From Variovorax sp. 770b2 (GTDB taxonomy: Bacteria; Pseudomonadota; Gammaproteobacteria; Burkholderiales; Burkholderiaceae_C), in contig NZ_FOXJ01000005.1 in NCBI RefSeq assembly GCF_900115685.1, positions 62,001-126,000 of the forward strand: DNA of 64,000 nucleotides, written 5' to 3'. Position numbers and translations under genes: made by a program. Shown here one piece after another: positions 1 to 8,174 of the stretch. How positions within the stretch are numbered: the stretch's first letter is position 1; each line of letters opens with the position of its first letter. The notes under the pieces were generated by a model. It saw only the letters and a program-made list of their open reading frames with translations. It was not told where the DNA came from and searched no databases.

Positions 1-85
1 GAAAACGGGGCGTGCGAAGGTGTGGTCGGGCGCATCGGAGTAAGCCGGTGGGTCTGTCTGTCGGAGGGATGGAAGCCGGCGCGGC

Positions 86-110
86 AAAAAAAAAGTGCCA
101 CAAGGGCACT
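86..110 (-). terminator. Rho-independent terminator at the end of the gsp/nucleotidase operon
   Basis: On the minus strand a 6-bp stem (AGTGCC/GGCACT, plus-strand 94-99 and 105-110) is followed by nine T residues (plus-strand A-run 86-94). It is the first such structure after the nucleotidase stop at 335 and probably ends the leftward operon. Confidence 0.7.
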
Positions 111-249
111 GCGCACCGAACAGACAGCGAGGCTAAGAAGCGCGCGTTACGCGGCAATGAATGCGCGATGACAGAGCGAAGTCGTGCGCGTGACGGCGCG
201 CGAGGTCAACGCTTCAAAAGAAGAGGGATGGGATCTCGTTCCAGGAATA

Positions 250-313
250 CCGCGGAACCGGCTTTGCCGGGCCGCTGGTATTGCCCCCTGCAAGGGGTCA
301 GGCGAAGCGGCAC
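250..313. repeat. GC-rich palindromic hairpin element (REP-like)
   Basis: Two adjacent inverted repeats are visible: GCGG..CCGGC..GCCGG..CCGC around 252-274, and a CCCC..GGGG hairpin around 285-297. It has no coding content and no T-tract. Similar GC-rich palindromes occur at 24390-24412 and 45560-45668, suggesting a dispersed extragenic palindrome family. Whether they are homologous cannot be shown by eye. Confidence 0.35.
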
Positions 314-334
314 GAAGTGCGCGCAGCCCGGGGG

Positions 335-1234
335 TCAGCCTTCGTTGCTGATGCCGCTGGACACATGGCCCGCGGGCACGTGCCGCGAGGCCGCATCGAC
401 GTGACCGGTCTGGTCGTCGAAGAAAAAATCGGGCTCGAACTCGCGCAGGAACTCGCCCTTGGGCAGGCCGCCGAGGAACATCGCTTCGTCGACGCGGATG
501 TTCCAGTTCATCAGCGTGCGGATCGCGCGCTCGTGCGCCGGTGCGCTGCGTGCGGTGACCAGCGCGGTGCGGATGCGCATCTGCGCGTTGCCCGCCATCT
601 GCAGCCGGTGCAGCGCCATCAGCAGCGGCTTGAACGGGCCTTCGGGCAGCGGCAGGTCGGCCTTGCTGAGTTCGTGGGCCTGGAAGGCGTCCAGCCCCTC
701 GGCCTGGAACACGCGCTCGGCTTCGTCGGAGAACAGCACCGCGTCACCGTCGAAGGCGATGCGCACTTCGTTGGGCCAGGCGTCGCTCGCCTTCACCGAT
801 TCGACCAGCACCCGCGCGGCCGGAAAACCCGCGCCGAGCGCCTCGCGCACGTCCTGCGCATTGACCGAGAGAAAGAGGTGCGCGCGCAGCGGCCGCAGGT
901 AGCCGAAGGGCGGGCGGCCCTGCGTGAACACGCCGCGCTGCAGCTTGATGTCGGCCGCCGCGCTCGACTTGAAGATGCGCATGCCCGAGACCGGGTCGTT
1001 GCGCGAAAGGATCACCACCTCCACGCGCTGCACGCCGTCGTCGTTGAAGCGCAGGAGCTTGCGGATCAGCGAGTACGCGATGCCGGGGGCGGCCGGCACG
1101 TCGAGCCGGTCCAGCTGCAGCTTCATGTAGCCCTCGTTGTCGCCGGCCTCGAAGATGCGGTTCTCTTCTTCGAGGTTGAACAGCGCCCGCGAGGAAATCG
1201 CGACCACGAGTTTGTCTTCGAGGGTGACTGGCAT
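335..1234 (-). CDS. Cytosolic 5'-nucleotidase (PF06189-type)
   Basis: This 299-residue protein resembles the bacterial 5'-nucleotidase family related to eukaryotic cytosolic nucleotidase I, which hydrolyses nucleoside 5'-monophosphates. Visible family features are the N-terminal LVVAISSRALFNLEEEN segment, VEVVILSRNDPVSGMRIF, the internal FDGDAVLFSDEAERVF stretch with acidic HAD-like residues, and a C-terminal FLGGLPKGEFLREFEPDFFFDD block. It has no signal peptide, so it should act in the cytoplasm. The ATG at 1234 follows the stop of the upstream gene by 8 bp, so it is probably the last gene of the leftward gsp operon although it has no obvious link to secretion. The assignment is by motif recognition and the substrate is not determined. 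Confidence 0.8.
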   Translation of the reverse strand: MPVTLEDKLVVAISSRALFNLEEENRIFEAGDNEGYMKLQLDRLDVPAAPGIAYSLIRKLLRFNDDGVQRVEVVILSRNDPVSGMRIFKSSAAADIKLQRGVFTQGRPPFGYLRPLRAHLFLSVNAQDVREALGAGFPAARVLVESVKASDAWPNEVRIAFDGDAVLFSDEAERVFQAEGLDAFQAHELSKADLPLPEGPFKPLLMALHRLQMAGNAQMRIRTALVTARSAPAHERAIRTLMNWNIRVDEAMFLGGLPKGEFLREFEPDFFFDDQTGHVDAASRHVPAGHVSSGISNEG

Positions 1235-1242
1235 GGGGTGAT

Positions 1243-1833
1243 TCAGTTCGCGTCGTTGGGCGCGTCATTGGGCGCGTAGTAGAGCGTATCCGACCAGTAG
1301 CCCAGGCCCAACTCGCGCAGGGGCGCCTCGATGCTCTCCTGCGACGGCGTGAAGATGCGCTCCCAGAAGTTCTTTTTCTTCGGAGCGAGCCGGGCGATGG
1401 CGGCTTCGATCTCCGCGTCGATGTCCTGCACGTCGCGCAGCAGGCTCGCGGCCTGCTCGCCCAGCGGCTCGTCGCCCATGTCGAGGATCTCGGCGCACTC
1501 CAGCACGAAGTAGCCGTTGCGGTCGGCGTGGCGGTTCAGGAAGCCGAGGGCCTCGTCCCGCAGCGGCCCGACCGAAGGGTGGTCGATGCGGGCCAGGAAC
1601 CGTTGGAGCCGGTCGATGCCCGCGCCGGCGCGGCCTGCCAGCGCGGTGGGTTCCTCCAGGCGGGTCCAGATCGTCGAGCGGCACAGCTGCACGTCCGCGG
1701 ACACCAGCAGCTGGTAGACCAGCGGTATGTCGTAGTTGCGCTCCGAGATGCCCTTGACCTGCCGTGGATCGTCCTTCGCGGGGTCGGGCCCCGGCACGAA
1801 CGGGCTGGCGAACAGGTAGCTTCGATTGGCCAT
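1243..1833 (-). CDS. Uncharacterised protein between gspF and the nucleotidase gene
   Basis: I do not recognise a function for this 196-residue soluble protein. It begins MANRSYLFASPFVPGP, has a mostly helical, acidic middle with many Leu and Ala residues, and has no signal peptide or membrane segment. The C-terminus carries a tandem APND repeat (APNDAPND) encoded by a near-duplicated 12-bp unit, probably slippage. It starts 18 bp after the gspF stop and ends 8 bp before the nucleotidase start, so all three are probably co-transcribed. No Shine-Dalgarno motif is evident upstream of the ATG at 1833. Codon use and GC match the neighbours, so recent transfer is not indicated. Confidence 0.7.
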   Translation of the reverse strand: MANRSYLFASPFVPGPDPAKDDPRQVKGISERNYDIPLVYQLLVSADVQLCRSTIWTRLEEPTALAGRAGAGIDRLQRFLARIDHPSVGPLRDEALGFLNRHADRNGYFVLECAEILDMGDEPLGEQAASLLRDVQDIDAEIEAAIARLAPKKKNFWERIFTPSQESIEAPLRELGLGYWSDTLYYAPNDAPNDAN

Positions 1834-1851
1834 GGTGGCAAGGCCCCCGGG

Positions 1852-3090
1852 TTATTTGACGAACTGGTTCAGCTGGATGATCGGCAGCATCACGGCCAGC
1901 ACGATCAGCATCACCACGCCGCCCATCGCCACGATCAAGAGCGGCTCCAGGATGGTGGCCAGGTGCATCGCGCGGCGCTGCACTTCGGCGCCCAGCTGGT
2001 TGGCTGCGCGCTGCAGCATCAGCGGCAGGGTGCCGGTCTGCTCGCCCAGGCGCGCGAACATCGACACCAGGCCCGGAAAGCGTTTCTTCTGCGCGAGCGC
2101 GGAGGCCAGCGGCGCACCTTCGCGCACCAGCACCAGCGCATCGAGCGCGTCGGCGCGCATCGCGCGGTTGCCCAGCGTTTCGGAGGCCGCTTGCAGCGCG
2201 CGCAGGATCGGCACGCCGGCGGTGGCGAGCATGGCCAGCGTGCTGGCGAAGCGCGCCGCGTTGTAGCCGCGCGCGAGCTTGCCGACCAGCGGCAGCTTGA
2301 GCCATGCGGCATCGAATTTCAGGCGGAAGGCCTCCTGCGCCAAGGCCAGTCGCACGCCGACGGCGACGAGCACCACGCCGCCCAGCATCCACCAGCCGTA
2401 GTTGCGCACGCCCGCGCTCAGCGACAGCATCACGGTGGTGAGGAAGGGCAGCGAGCGCTTGGTGCCCGCGAACACCTGCGCCACCTGCGGCACCACGTAG
2501 CTCACGAGAAAGATCACGATCACGATCGCCACCAGCGTGACGATGGCCGGATAGAGCGCCGCGCCGATCAGCTTCTGCTGCAGCGCCTGGCGTTCTTCCA
2601 GGTCGTCGGCCAGGCGGTCGAGCACGAGGCCGAGGTTGCCGCTCTGCTCGCCGGCGCCGATCACGGCGGTATAGATGGGCGAGAACTCGCGCGAGTGCGC
2701 CGACAGCGCGCGCGCGAAGGGCGAGCCCGCGTTGACCTCGGCGCGCAGCGAGGCGACGAGGTTGCGCTGCGGTTCGGACTCGGCTTCGTCGGTGAGCGCC
2801 GTGAGCGCGCGTTCGAGCGGCAGGCCCGAGGAGACGAGGCCCGCGAGCTGCCGGGTCCACACGGCAAGGCCCGTGGAATTGAACACGCGCTTGCCGCCGC
2901 CCAGCCAGCGGCTGAGGCCGCTGCGCTGGCCGGTGCCGTTGATGTGGTCGCTGCCGACCGGCGTGACCGACAGCGGAATCAGCGCCTGCGCGCGCAAGAG
3001 GCTGCGAGCGCTGCGCGCGGTGTCGGCCTCCAGCACGCCTTCGCGCGACTGGCCGCTGGCGTCGATGGCTTCGAAGGAATAGGCGGGCAT
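1852..3090 (-). CDS. gspF: Type II secretion inner-membrane platform protein GspF
   Basis: GspF is the polytopic platform protein that couples the GspE ATPase to pseudopilus assembly. The 412-residue length and N-terminal MPAYSFEAID motif are typical. Two homologous cytoplasmic GspF domains are visible, each with the conserved GLPLERAL / AGVPILRAL type motif, at about residues 85-205 and 290-405. Hydrophobic membrane segments lie near 180-200, 230-250 and 385-405 (VAMGGVVMLIVLAVMLPI). It follows gspE by 15 bp. The tail IIQLNQFVK matches the usual end of the family. Confidence 0.95.
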   Translation of the reverse strand: MPAYSFEAIDASGQSREGVLEADTARSARSLLRAQALIPLSVTPVGSDHINGTGQRSGLSRWLGGGKRVFNSTGLAVWTRQLAGLVSSGLPLERALTALTDEAESEPQRNLVASLRAEVNAGSPFARALSAHSREFSPIYTAVIGAGEQSGNLGLVLDRLADDLEERQALQQKLIGAALYPAIVTLVAIVIVIFLVSYVVPQVAQVFAGTKRSLPFLTTVMLSLSAGVRNYGWWMLGGVVLVAVGVRLALAQEAFRLKFDAAWLKLPLVGKLARGYNAARFASTLAMLATAGVPILRALQAASETLGNRAMRADALDALVLVREGAPLASALAQKKRFPGLVSMFARLGEQTGTLPLMLQRAANQLGAEVQRRAMHLATILEPLLIVAMGGVVMLIVLAVMLPIIQLNQFVK

Positions 3091-3105
3091 GGCGAGACCG
3101 CGGCG

Positions 3106-4503
3106 CTAGTCGCGCGTGACGCGCAGGAGTTCGGCGCGCGAAGTGATGCCGGCCTGCACCAGCCGCTCGCCGTCCTCGCGCATGAGCCGCAGGCCGCCGC
3201 GCGCGCCGGCCTTGAGCAGGTCGCTCTCGGCCGCCTTGCTGTGGATGAGGCCCTGCACCGTTTCGTCGGCCACGAGCAGTTCGAAGATGCCCGTGCGGCC
3301 CTGGTAACCCGTCTGGCCGCAGACGTCGCAGCCCGCGCCGCCGCAGCTCGTGCAGACCTTGCGCACCAGGCGCTGCGCGAGCACGCCCAGCAGCGACGAG
3401 CTCAAGAGGAACGGCTCGACGCCCATGTCGGTCAGGCGCGTGACGGCGCTGACCGAATCGTTGGTGTGCAGCGTCGCGAGCACCAGGTGACCGGTGAGCG
3501 AGGCCTGGATGGCGATCTGCGCGGTCTCGAAGTCGCGGATTTCGCCGATCATGATCACGTCCGGGTCCTGCCGCAGGATGGCGCGCAGCGCCTTGGCGAA
3601 GGTGAGCTCGATCTTGGCGTTGATCTGCGTCTGGCCCACGCCCGGCAGCTCGTACTCGATGGGGTCTTCCACCGTCATGATGTTGCTGCGGCTCGCGTCC
3701 AGGCGGGCGAGCGCGGCATACAGCGTGGTGGTCTTGCCCGAGCCGGTGGGCCCGGTCACCAGGATGATGCCGTGCGGCTGCGTGATGAGTTTCTCGAAGC
3801 GCTGCAGCGTGTCGCCCTGCATGCCCACCGATTCGAGCGTGAGTTTCGATTCGCTCTTGTCCAGCAAACGCAGCACCGCGCGTTCGCCGTGCGCGCTGGG
3901 CAGCGTGGAGACGCGCACGTCGACCGCGCGCGTGCCGATGCGCAAGGAGATGCGCCCGTCCTGCGGCAGCCGCTTCTCGGAGATGTCCAGGTCGGCCATG
4001 ATCTTCAGCCGCGAGATCAGCGCGGCGTGCAGCGCGCGGTTGGGCTGCACCACCTCGCGCAGCGTGCCGTCGATGCGAAAGCGCACGGACGAGGTGCGCT
4101 CGTAGGGCTCGATGTGGATGTCGCTCGCGCCGTCGCGCGCGGCCTGCGTGAGCAGCGCGTTGAGCATGCGGATGATGGGCGCGTCGCCCGCGCTGGCCAG
4201 CAAGTCCTCGACCGCGGGCAGCTCCTGCATCATGCGCGAGAGGTCGGCGTCGTTCTGCACTTCGCTCACCACCGCGGCGGCACTGGATTCGCCCTGTGCG
4301 TAGGCCGCGCTGATGCGCTGCGCGAGCGCGCCGTCGGCCAGCACCTCAAAGGCCTGCACGCCGTACTTGCGCGCCACCTCGCCGACCGCGCTGCGCGCGG
4401 GGTGCGACGACATCCACAGCGTGTAGCGGCCGTCGTCGGCGGCTTCGAGCAGGAGTTGCTGGCTGCGTGCGAATGCGTAGGGGAGCGGGTAGCGCATGGA
4501 CAT
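3106..4503 (-). CDS. gspE: Type II secretion ATPase GspE
   Basis: GspE is the cytoplasmic hexameric ATPase that powers pseudopilus extension. The protein (465 residues from the ATG at 4503) shows an N1E/N2E region, the Asp-box around SDIHIEPYE, Walker A GPTGSGKTTT near residue 250, Walker B DVIMIGEIRD near 315 and the His-box TLHTND. The C-terminal zinc motif is compressed: four Cys sit in CTSCGGAGCDVC, whereas well-studied GspE proteins space the two CxxC pairs about 30 residues apart. The start codon overlaps the gspD stop as TGATG, indicating translational coupling. A TTG one codon upstream and an ATG two codons downstream are alternative starts. Confidence 0.95.
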   Translation of the reverse strand: MSMRYPLPYAFARSQQLLLEAADDGRYTLWMSSHPARSAVGEVARKYGVQAFEVLADGALAQRISAAYAQGESSAAAVVSEVQNDADLSRMMQELPAVEDLLASAGDAPIIRMLNALLTQAARDGASDIHIEPYERTSSVRFRIDGTLREVVQPNRALHAALISRLKIMADLDISEKRLPQDGRISLRIGTRAVDVRVSTLPSAHGERAVLRLLDKSESKLTLESVGMQGDTLQRFEKLITQPHGIILVTGPTGSGKTTTLYAALARLDASRSNIMTVEDPIEYELPGVGQTQINAKIELTFAKALRAILRQDPDVIMIGEIRDFETAQIAIQASLTGHLVLATLHTNDSVSAVTRLTDMGVEPFLLSSSLLGVLAQRLVRKVCTSCGGAGCDVCGQTGYQGRTGIFELLVADETVQGLIHSKAAESDLLKAGARGGLRLMREDGERLVQAGITSRAELLRVTRD

Positions 4504-6815
4504 CAAGGCAGTTCGCGCGCGCTGACCGGGTCGGCCGTGGGAGGCAGGGCGCCGCGCAGCGGGCTAGGCGCGAGCTTGCGGGTATCGGACAGCGGCTGCG
4601 GCGGCGGAATGAGCTGCGTGCCTTCCATGCGGGTGCTGCCGCTGCCGCGGTTGTTCGAGCGCTGCAGCGCCGAGTCGGGCAGCACGGGGGCGGCGTCCAC
4701 ACCGCGCAGCATGACGTTGTCGGTGTTCGGCTGCGTCTGTATCTGCTGGCCACGGATCTCGTCGTAGCGGTCGTAGGCGAAGGCCTCGGTCGAGGCGCCG
4801 TCGCGCATCACCGCGGGGCGCAGGAACATCATGAGGTTGCTCTTGCTGCGCGTGCGGTTCTCGTTCTTGAACAGGTTGCCCAGCACCGGGATGTCGCCGG
4901 CCAGCGGCACCTTCTCGATGTTGTTGTTGTAGGTGTCCGACAGCAGGCCGCCCAGCATGACCAGCCCGCCGTCTTCCACCAGCACGCTCGACTCGATCGA
5001 GCGCTTGTTGGTGGTCGGGCCGTTGGGGTTGCTCAGCGAGTTCTGGTCGACGGTCGAGGTCTCCTGGAAGATCGTCATCCGCACGGTGCCGTTCTCGTTG
5101 ATGGTCGGGCGCACGCGCAGCGTGAGGCCCACGTCCTTGCGCTCCACGGTGGTGAACGGGTTCACGCCCACCGAGCCCGAGGTGCTGGCGTAGGAGCCGG
5201 TGGGGAAGGGCACGTTCTGGCCGATGATGATCTTGGCTTCTTCGTTGTCCAGCGTCAGCAGGTTGGGCGTGGAGAGCACGTTGGCATCGCCGTCGCTGTT
5301 GAAGAAGTTGGCGATCGCGCCCAGGATGTACTGGCCGCCGATCTTGCCGGCGATGCCCAGGTTCAGGCCCGGCTGGATCGACGTCGCCAGGCCCGCGGCA
5401 TTCCGGGTGGCCAGCGCCTGGGTCAGCGCCAGGATGTTCATCTTGTTCAGGCTGGAGTTGGTGCCGATGACCGCGTTGTTGCCCAACGCGCTTTGCCACT
5501 GGACACCGAAGTTCGCGGCCTTGTTCGCGCTCACCTCGACGATCAGCGCCTCGATCATGACCTGCGCGCGCCGGCCGTCGAGCTTGTCGATCACCGCGCG
5601 CATCTGGCGGTATTGCGGCTCGGGCGCCGTGATGATCAGCGAGTTGGTCGACGGGTCGGCCTGGATCTGGCCGCCGGTGGACGGCTGGTTGGCGTTGTTG
5701 AGCGGCGCATTGGCGGCCGGCGAGCCGCTTTGCCCGCTGCCGCTCAGGCTGTTCTGGTTGTTTTGCTGGAAGCTGGCCTGCTGCGGCGCGGGGCTGCCGC
5801 CACCGCCGCCGGTGGCACCGGGCGTGCCCGGCGTGGACTGCTGGTTCGCCGCCATCGCGGCGCGCAGCGTGGCCGCCAGGCGCACCGCATCGGCGTTCTT
5901 CAGGTAGACCACGTAGATGTTGCCGGCCAGGCCGTTGCTGCTGTCCACGGGCGGACGATCGAGCTTCTCGACCAGCGTGCGCACCAGTTGCGCGCGCGCC
6001 GGGTTGGCCGCGCGCAGGATCAGCGCGTTGCTGCGCGGGTCGGCCAGGAGCGTGGTGCGGAACGACGCATCGACCGCGCCAGGCGCAGCACCGGGTGCCG
6101 CGCCCGAACCGCTGCCGTCGACCAGCCGCTGCACCAGCGGCAGCAGGTCGCTCGCGACCGAGTGCTTGAGCTGGATGATCTCGATGTCCGACGCATTGGG
6201 CACGTCGAGCGCCGCGATGATGCGCGCCAGGCGGCGCATGTTGTCGGCGTAGTCGGTGATCACGAGCGAGTTGTTGCCCGGGTTCACGTTGATGGTGTTG
6301 TTCGGCGGAATCAGCGGGCGCAGCACCGGCAGCAGGCTGTTGGGCGACTCGTAATTGAGCCGGAAGATCTGCGTGACGATCTGGTTGCTTCCCGAGGACG
6401 CCGTGGCGCCGATCGAGGTGTTCACGGTGCTGCTCTGCAGCTTGGCGTCGGCCTCGGGCACCACCTTGTAGAGGCCGTCGGCCTCCACCACCGCAAAGCC
6501 CTGCAGGCGCAGCGCCGAGGCGAACTGGTTGAAGGCAGCGGCCGGCTGGATCGCGCGGTCGGTGACCAGGTTCATCGTGCCCTTCACGCGCGGATCGACC
6601 ACCACGTCGCGCCCGGTGACCACCGCCATGGTGCGGGCCACGGCCTCGATGTCGGCGTTGGAAAAGTTGAGCGTGATCGGTTCGCCGCGCCGCGGCGCGT
6701 CGCCCTGCGCGAAGGCGGGCGGCAGCACCTGCAGGAAGGACGCCGCGATCAGCAGGCGCGCCGCGAGTGCGACGATGCCCAAGCGTGCGCCGGGTGTGGA
6801 CAGTGGCTTCATCAT
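4503..6815 (-). CDS. gspD: Type II secretion outer-membrane secretin GspD
   Basis: GspD forms the outer-membrane secretin channel. From the ATG at 6815 the protein is 770 residues. A signal peptide of about 36 residues ends at PPAFA. N0 begins at ITLNFSNADIEAVARTMAVV and repeated N1-N3 domains follow. The N3 region is interrupted by a Gly/Ser/Asn/Gln-rich insertion of about 70 residues between NQQSTPGTPG and NQPSTGGQIQ. The secretin core contains VPLAGDIPVLGNLF and the DVGLTLRVRPTINENG type motif. The start is chosen because it places the signal peptide at the N-terminus and lies 2 bp after the gspN stop. The open frame extends much further upstream but only as antisense shadow. A Pro-rich tail follows the secretin domain. 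Confidence 0.95.
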   Translation of the reverse strand: MMKPLSTPGARLGIVALAARLLIAASFLQVLPPAFAQGDAPRRGEPITLNFSNADIEAVARTMAVVTGRDVVVDPRVKGTMNLVTDRAIQPAAAFNQFASALRLQGFAVVEADGLYKVVPEADAKLQSSTVNTSIGATASSGSNQIVTQIFRLNYESPNSLLPVLRPLIPPNNTINVNPGNNSLVITDYADNMRRLARIIAALDVPNASDIEIIQLKHSVASDLLPLVQRLVDGSGSGAAPGAAPGAVDASFRTTLLADPRSNALILRAANPARAQLVRTLVEKLDRPPVDSSNGLAGNIYVVYLKNADAVRLAATLRAAMAANQQSTPGTPGATGGGGGSPAPQQASFQQNNQNSLSGSGQSGSPAANAPLNNANQPSTGGQIQADPSTNSLIITAPEPQYRQMRAVIDKLDGRRAQVMIEALIVEVSANKAANFGVQWQSALGNNAVIGTNSSLNKMNILALTQALATRNAAGLATSIQPGLNLGIAGKIGGQYILGAIANFFNSDGDANVLSTPNLLTLDNEEAKIIIGQNVPFPTGSYASTSGSVGVNPFTTVERKDVGLTLRVRPTINENGTVRMTIFQETSTVDQNSLSNPNGPTTNKRSIESSVLVEDGGLVMLGGLLSDTYNNNIEKVPLAGDIPVLGNLFKNENRTRSKSNLMMFLRPAVMRDGASTEAFAYDRYDEIRGQQIQTQPNTDNVMLRGVDAAPVLPDSALQRSNNRGSGSTRMEGTQLIPPPQPLSDTRKLAPSPLRGALPPTADPVSARELP

Positions 6816-6817
6816 GG

Positions 6818-7627
6818 TCAACCCAGGGTGATGATCGAACGTGCGTTGTCGCGTCGTCCGATGATGTTCAACAAATTGGAAAGAGCGTCTTCGCGGCCGG
6901 CCGCGGCACTGGCTTCGCCGTTGAAGCGGAAAGCGGTGCCGCTCCAGCTGCCGCTGCCGTTCAGCTGCAGGCTGCCTTCGCGCGTGCTCAGCAGCAGCGT
7001 GGGGCTGTTGCCGCCTTCGAGCGAGAGCCGGTAGCTGCCCATCGGCTTGAGGGTCGACAGGCTGGAGGAAACATCGGTGGCATCCAGCGTGGCCTGGCCC
7101 GCGATGCGGAGCACCGGGCCCTCCCACTGCAGCGAGAAGGCCTTGGTGGAGAGGTCGAGCGCGCCGTCGAGCTTGAGCGTGTTCCACGGCGCGCCCAGGC
7201 CCGTGAGCATCGTGGCGGGCCAGCGCGAGCGGCCGTCCTGCCAGTCGACCTTCACGCCGTTGCCGCGCGGGCTGGCCTTGAGTTCGAGCGGGCGGGGCGC
7301 GCAGCAGGGCAGGTCGAGCGAGGCGAAGACGCCGCTGAAGCCCGGCCGCAGACGCCAGTGCAGGAGGCCGGGCAGCGAGATGGCCTGCGCGCTGCCGGAG
7401 CCGCTGGCGAACACCACGGCGGCCGCGCCGTTCCAGACCGTGCCGCGCGGATTGACCAGCAGCAGCCGGCCCTGGCTCCAACTGGACAGCGCCGAGGCGA
7501 GCCAGCGCGCGGGTGCGAACAGCACCACCGCGAGCGCCGCACCGATCACGATGCCGACGAGGGCCCAGCGCCAGCCGCGTCGCGGCCTGGGCTCCGAGAG
7601 CGAGGAGAGGGGGGCGCGCGTCACCAT
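6818..7627 (-). CDS. gspN: Type II secretion protein N (GspN)
   Basis: This 269-residue bitopic protein has one N-terminal membrane segment (about residues 20-42, ALVGIVIGAALAVVLFAPAR) and a periplasmic beta-rich domain ending GRRDNARSIITLG, the usual layout of T2SS protein N, an accessory component absent from many T2SS. The ARWL.....WSQGRLLLVNPRGTVWNG segment is characteristic of the family. It sits between gspM and gspD, 10 bp after gspM. Its exact role is not settled, although an inner-membrane partner role alongside GspC is usually proposed. Confidence 0.88.
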   Translation of the reverse strand: MVTRAPLSSLSEPRPRRGWRWALVGIVIGAALAVVLFAPARWLASALSSWSQGRLLLVNPRGTVWNGAAAVVFASGSGSAQAISLPGLLHWRLRPGFSGVFASLDLPCCAPRPLELKASPRGNGVKVDWQDGRSRWPATMLTGLGAPWNTLKLDGALDLSTKAFSLQWEGPVLRIAGQATLDATDVSSSLSTLKPMGSYRLSLEGGNSPTLLLSTREGSLQLNGSGSWSGTAFRFNGEASAAAGREDALSNLLNIIGRRDNARSIITLG

Positions 7628-7637
7628 GCCGGGCTGT

Positions 7638-8174
7638 TCATCGGGGGGCGGGCAGTGCCATGACGACGGTGCCCTCCCAGCGGACCTGCGGGAGCTGCGG
7701 GGCGTCCTTGCTGCCCGGCGCCGGCGGAGTGGCGGGGGCGCGTGTCAGGTGCACTTCGCGCGGCACCGCATGGGCGTTGCCGCGCGCCTGCGCGAGCCAC
7801 TGGGCGACCGTGCTGGCGGGCGTGGCGCGCAGCGTGACGGTGGCGCCATCGCCGCCGGCCGTCATGAGCTGCGCGTTGTTGACGCCCAAGCCCTCGCGCA
7901 CCGAGGTCTCCAGCGAGCGCAGCGCGTCGTCGCGGGCGAGCCGGGGCTGCGACTGCAGCGCCTTCGCGCGGTTCTGCAAGGTGGTCATCTGCTGCAATTG
8001 CGCATCGAGCTGCGCGTGTTCGGCCGGTGCCGCGGCCAGCGTGCGCAACGCGGGAGCGAGCGCAACCCACCAGAGCAAGACGAGGGCCACGAGCGCGATG
8101 GCCGCGCCGACCATCTGGCGCTCGCGCATCGCGAGGGCGGCCCAGCGGGCCTTGAGTTGTTCGCTGAAGTTCAT
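7638..8174 (-). CDS. gspM: Type II secretion protein GspM
   Basis: GspM is a bitopic inner-membrane protein that partners GspL at the assembly platform. This 178-residue version has a short cytoplasmic N-terminus, one membrane helix (about residues 22-42, VGAAIALVALVLLWWVALAP), a coiled-coil-prone stretch, and a ferredoxin-like periplasmic domain. The ATG at 8174 overlaps the gspL stop by ATGA. The open frame continues upstream through gspL but that is antisense-frame shadow. It ends 10 bp before gspN. Confidence 0.92.
   Translation of the reverse strand: MNFSEQLKARWAALAMRERQMVGAAIALVALVLLWWVALAPALRTLAAAPAEHAQLDAQLQQMTTLQNRAKALQSQPRLARDDALRSLETSVREGLGVNNAQLMTAGGDGATVTLRATPASTVAQWLAQARGNAHAVPREVHLTRAPATPPAPGSKDAPQLPQVRWEGTVVMALPAPR

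Larger units (their letters stand above)
1..334. other. Intergenic region, no gene seen
   Basis: No convincing coding region lies between the window edge and the stop of the minus-strand nucleotidase gene. A plus-strand open frame starting at 12 is Arg-rich, resembles no family and overlaps the nucleotidase, so I treat it as chance. The stretch does hold a minus-strand intrinsic terminator (86-110) and a GC-rich hairpin element (about 250-313). Confidence 0.6.

Noticed and set aside
12..404. 130-codon plus-strand open frame at the window start
   Set aside because: Arg-rich, no family resemblance, overlaps the nucleotidase gene and spans a terminator hairpin; typical chance frame in high-GC DNA.
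1528..4767. Very long plus-strand open frame antisense to gspF and gspE
   Set aside because: Composition is His/Gln/Arg/Ala-rich, as produced by the antisense of high-GC genes; the opposite strand has clear gsp motifs.
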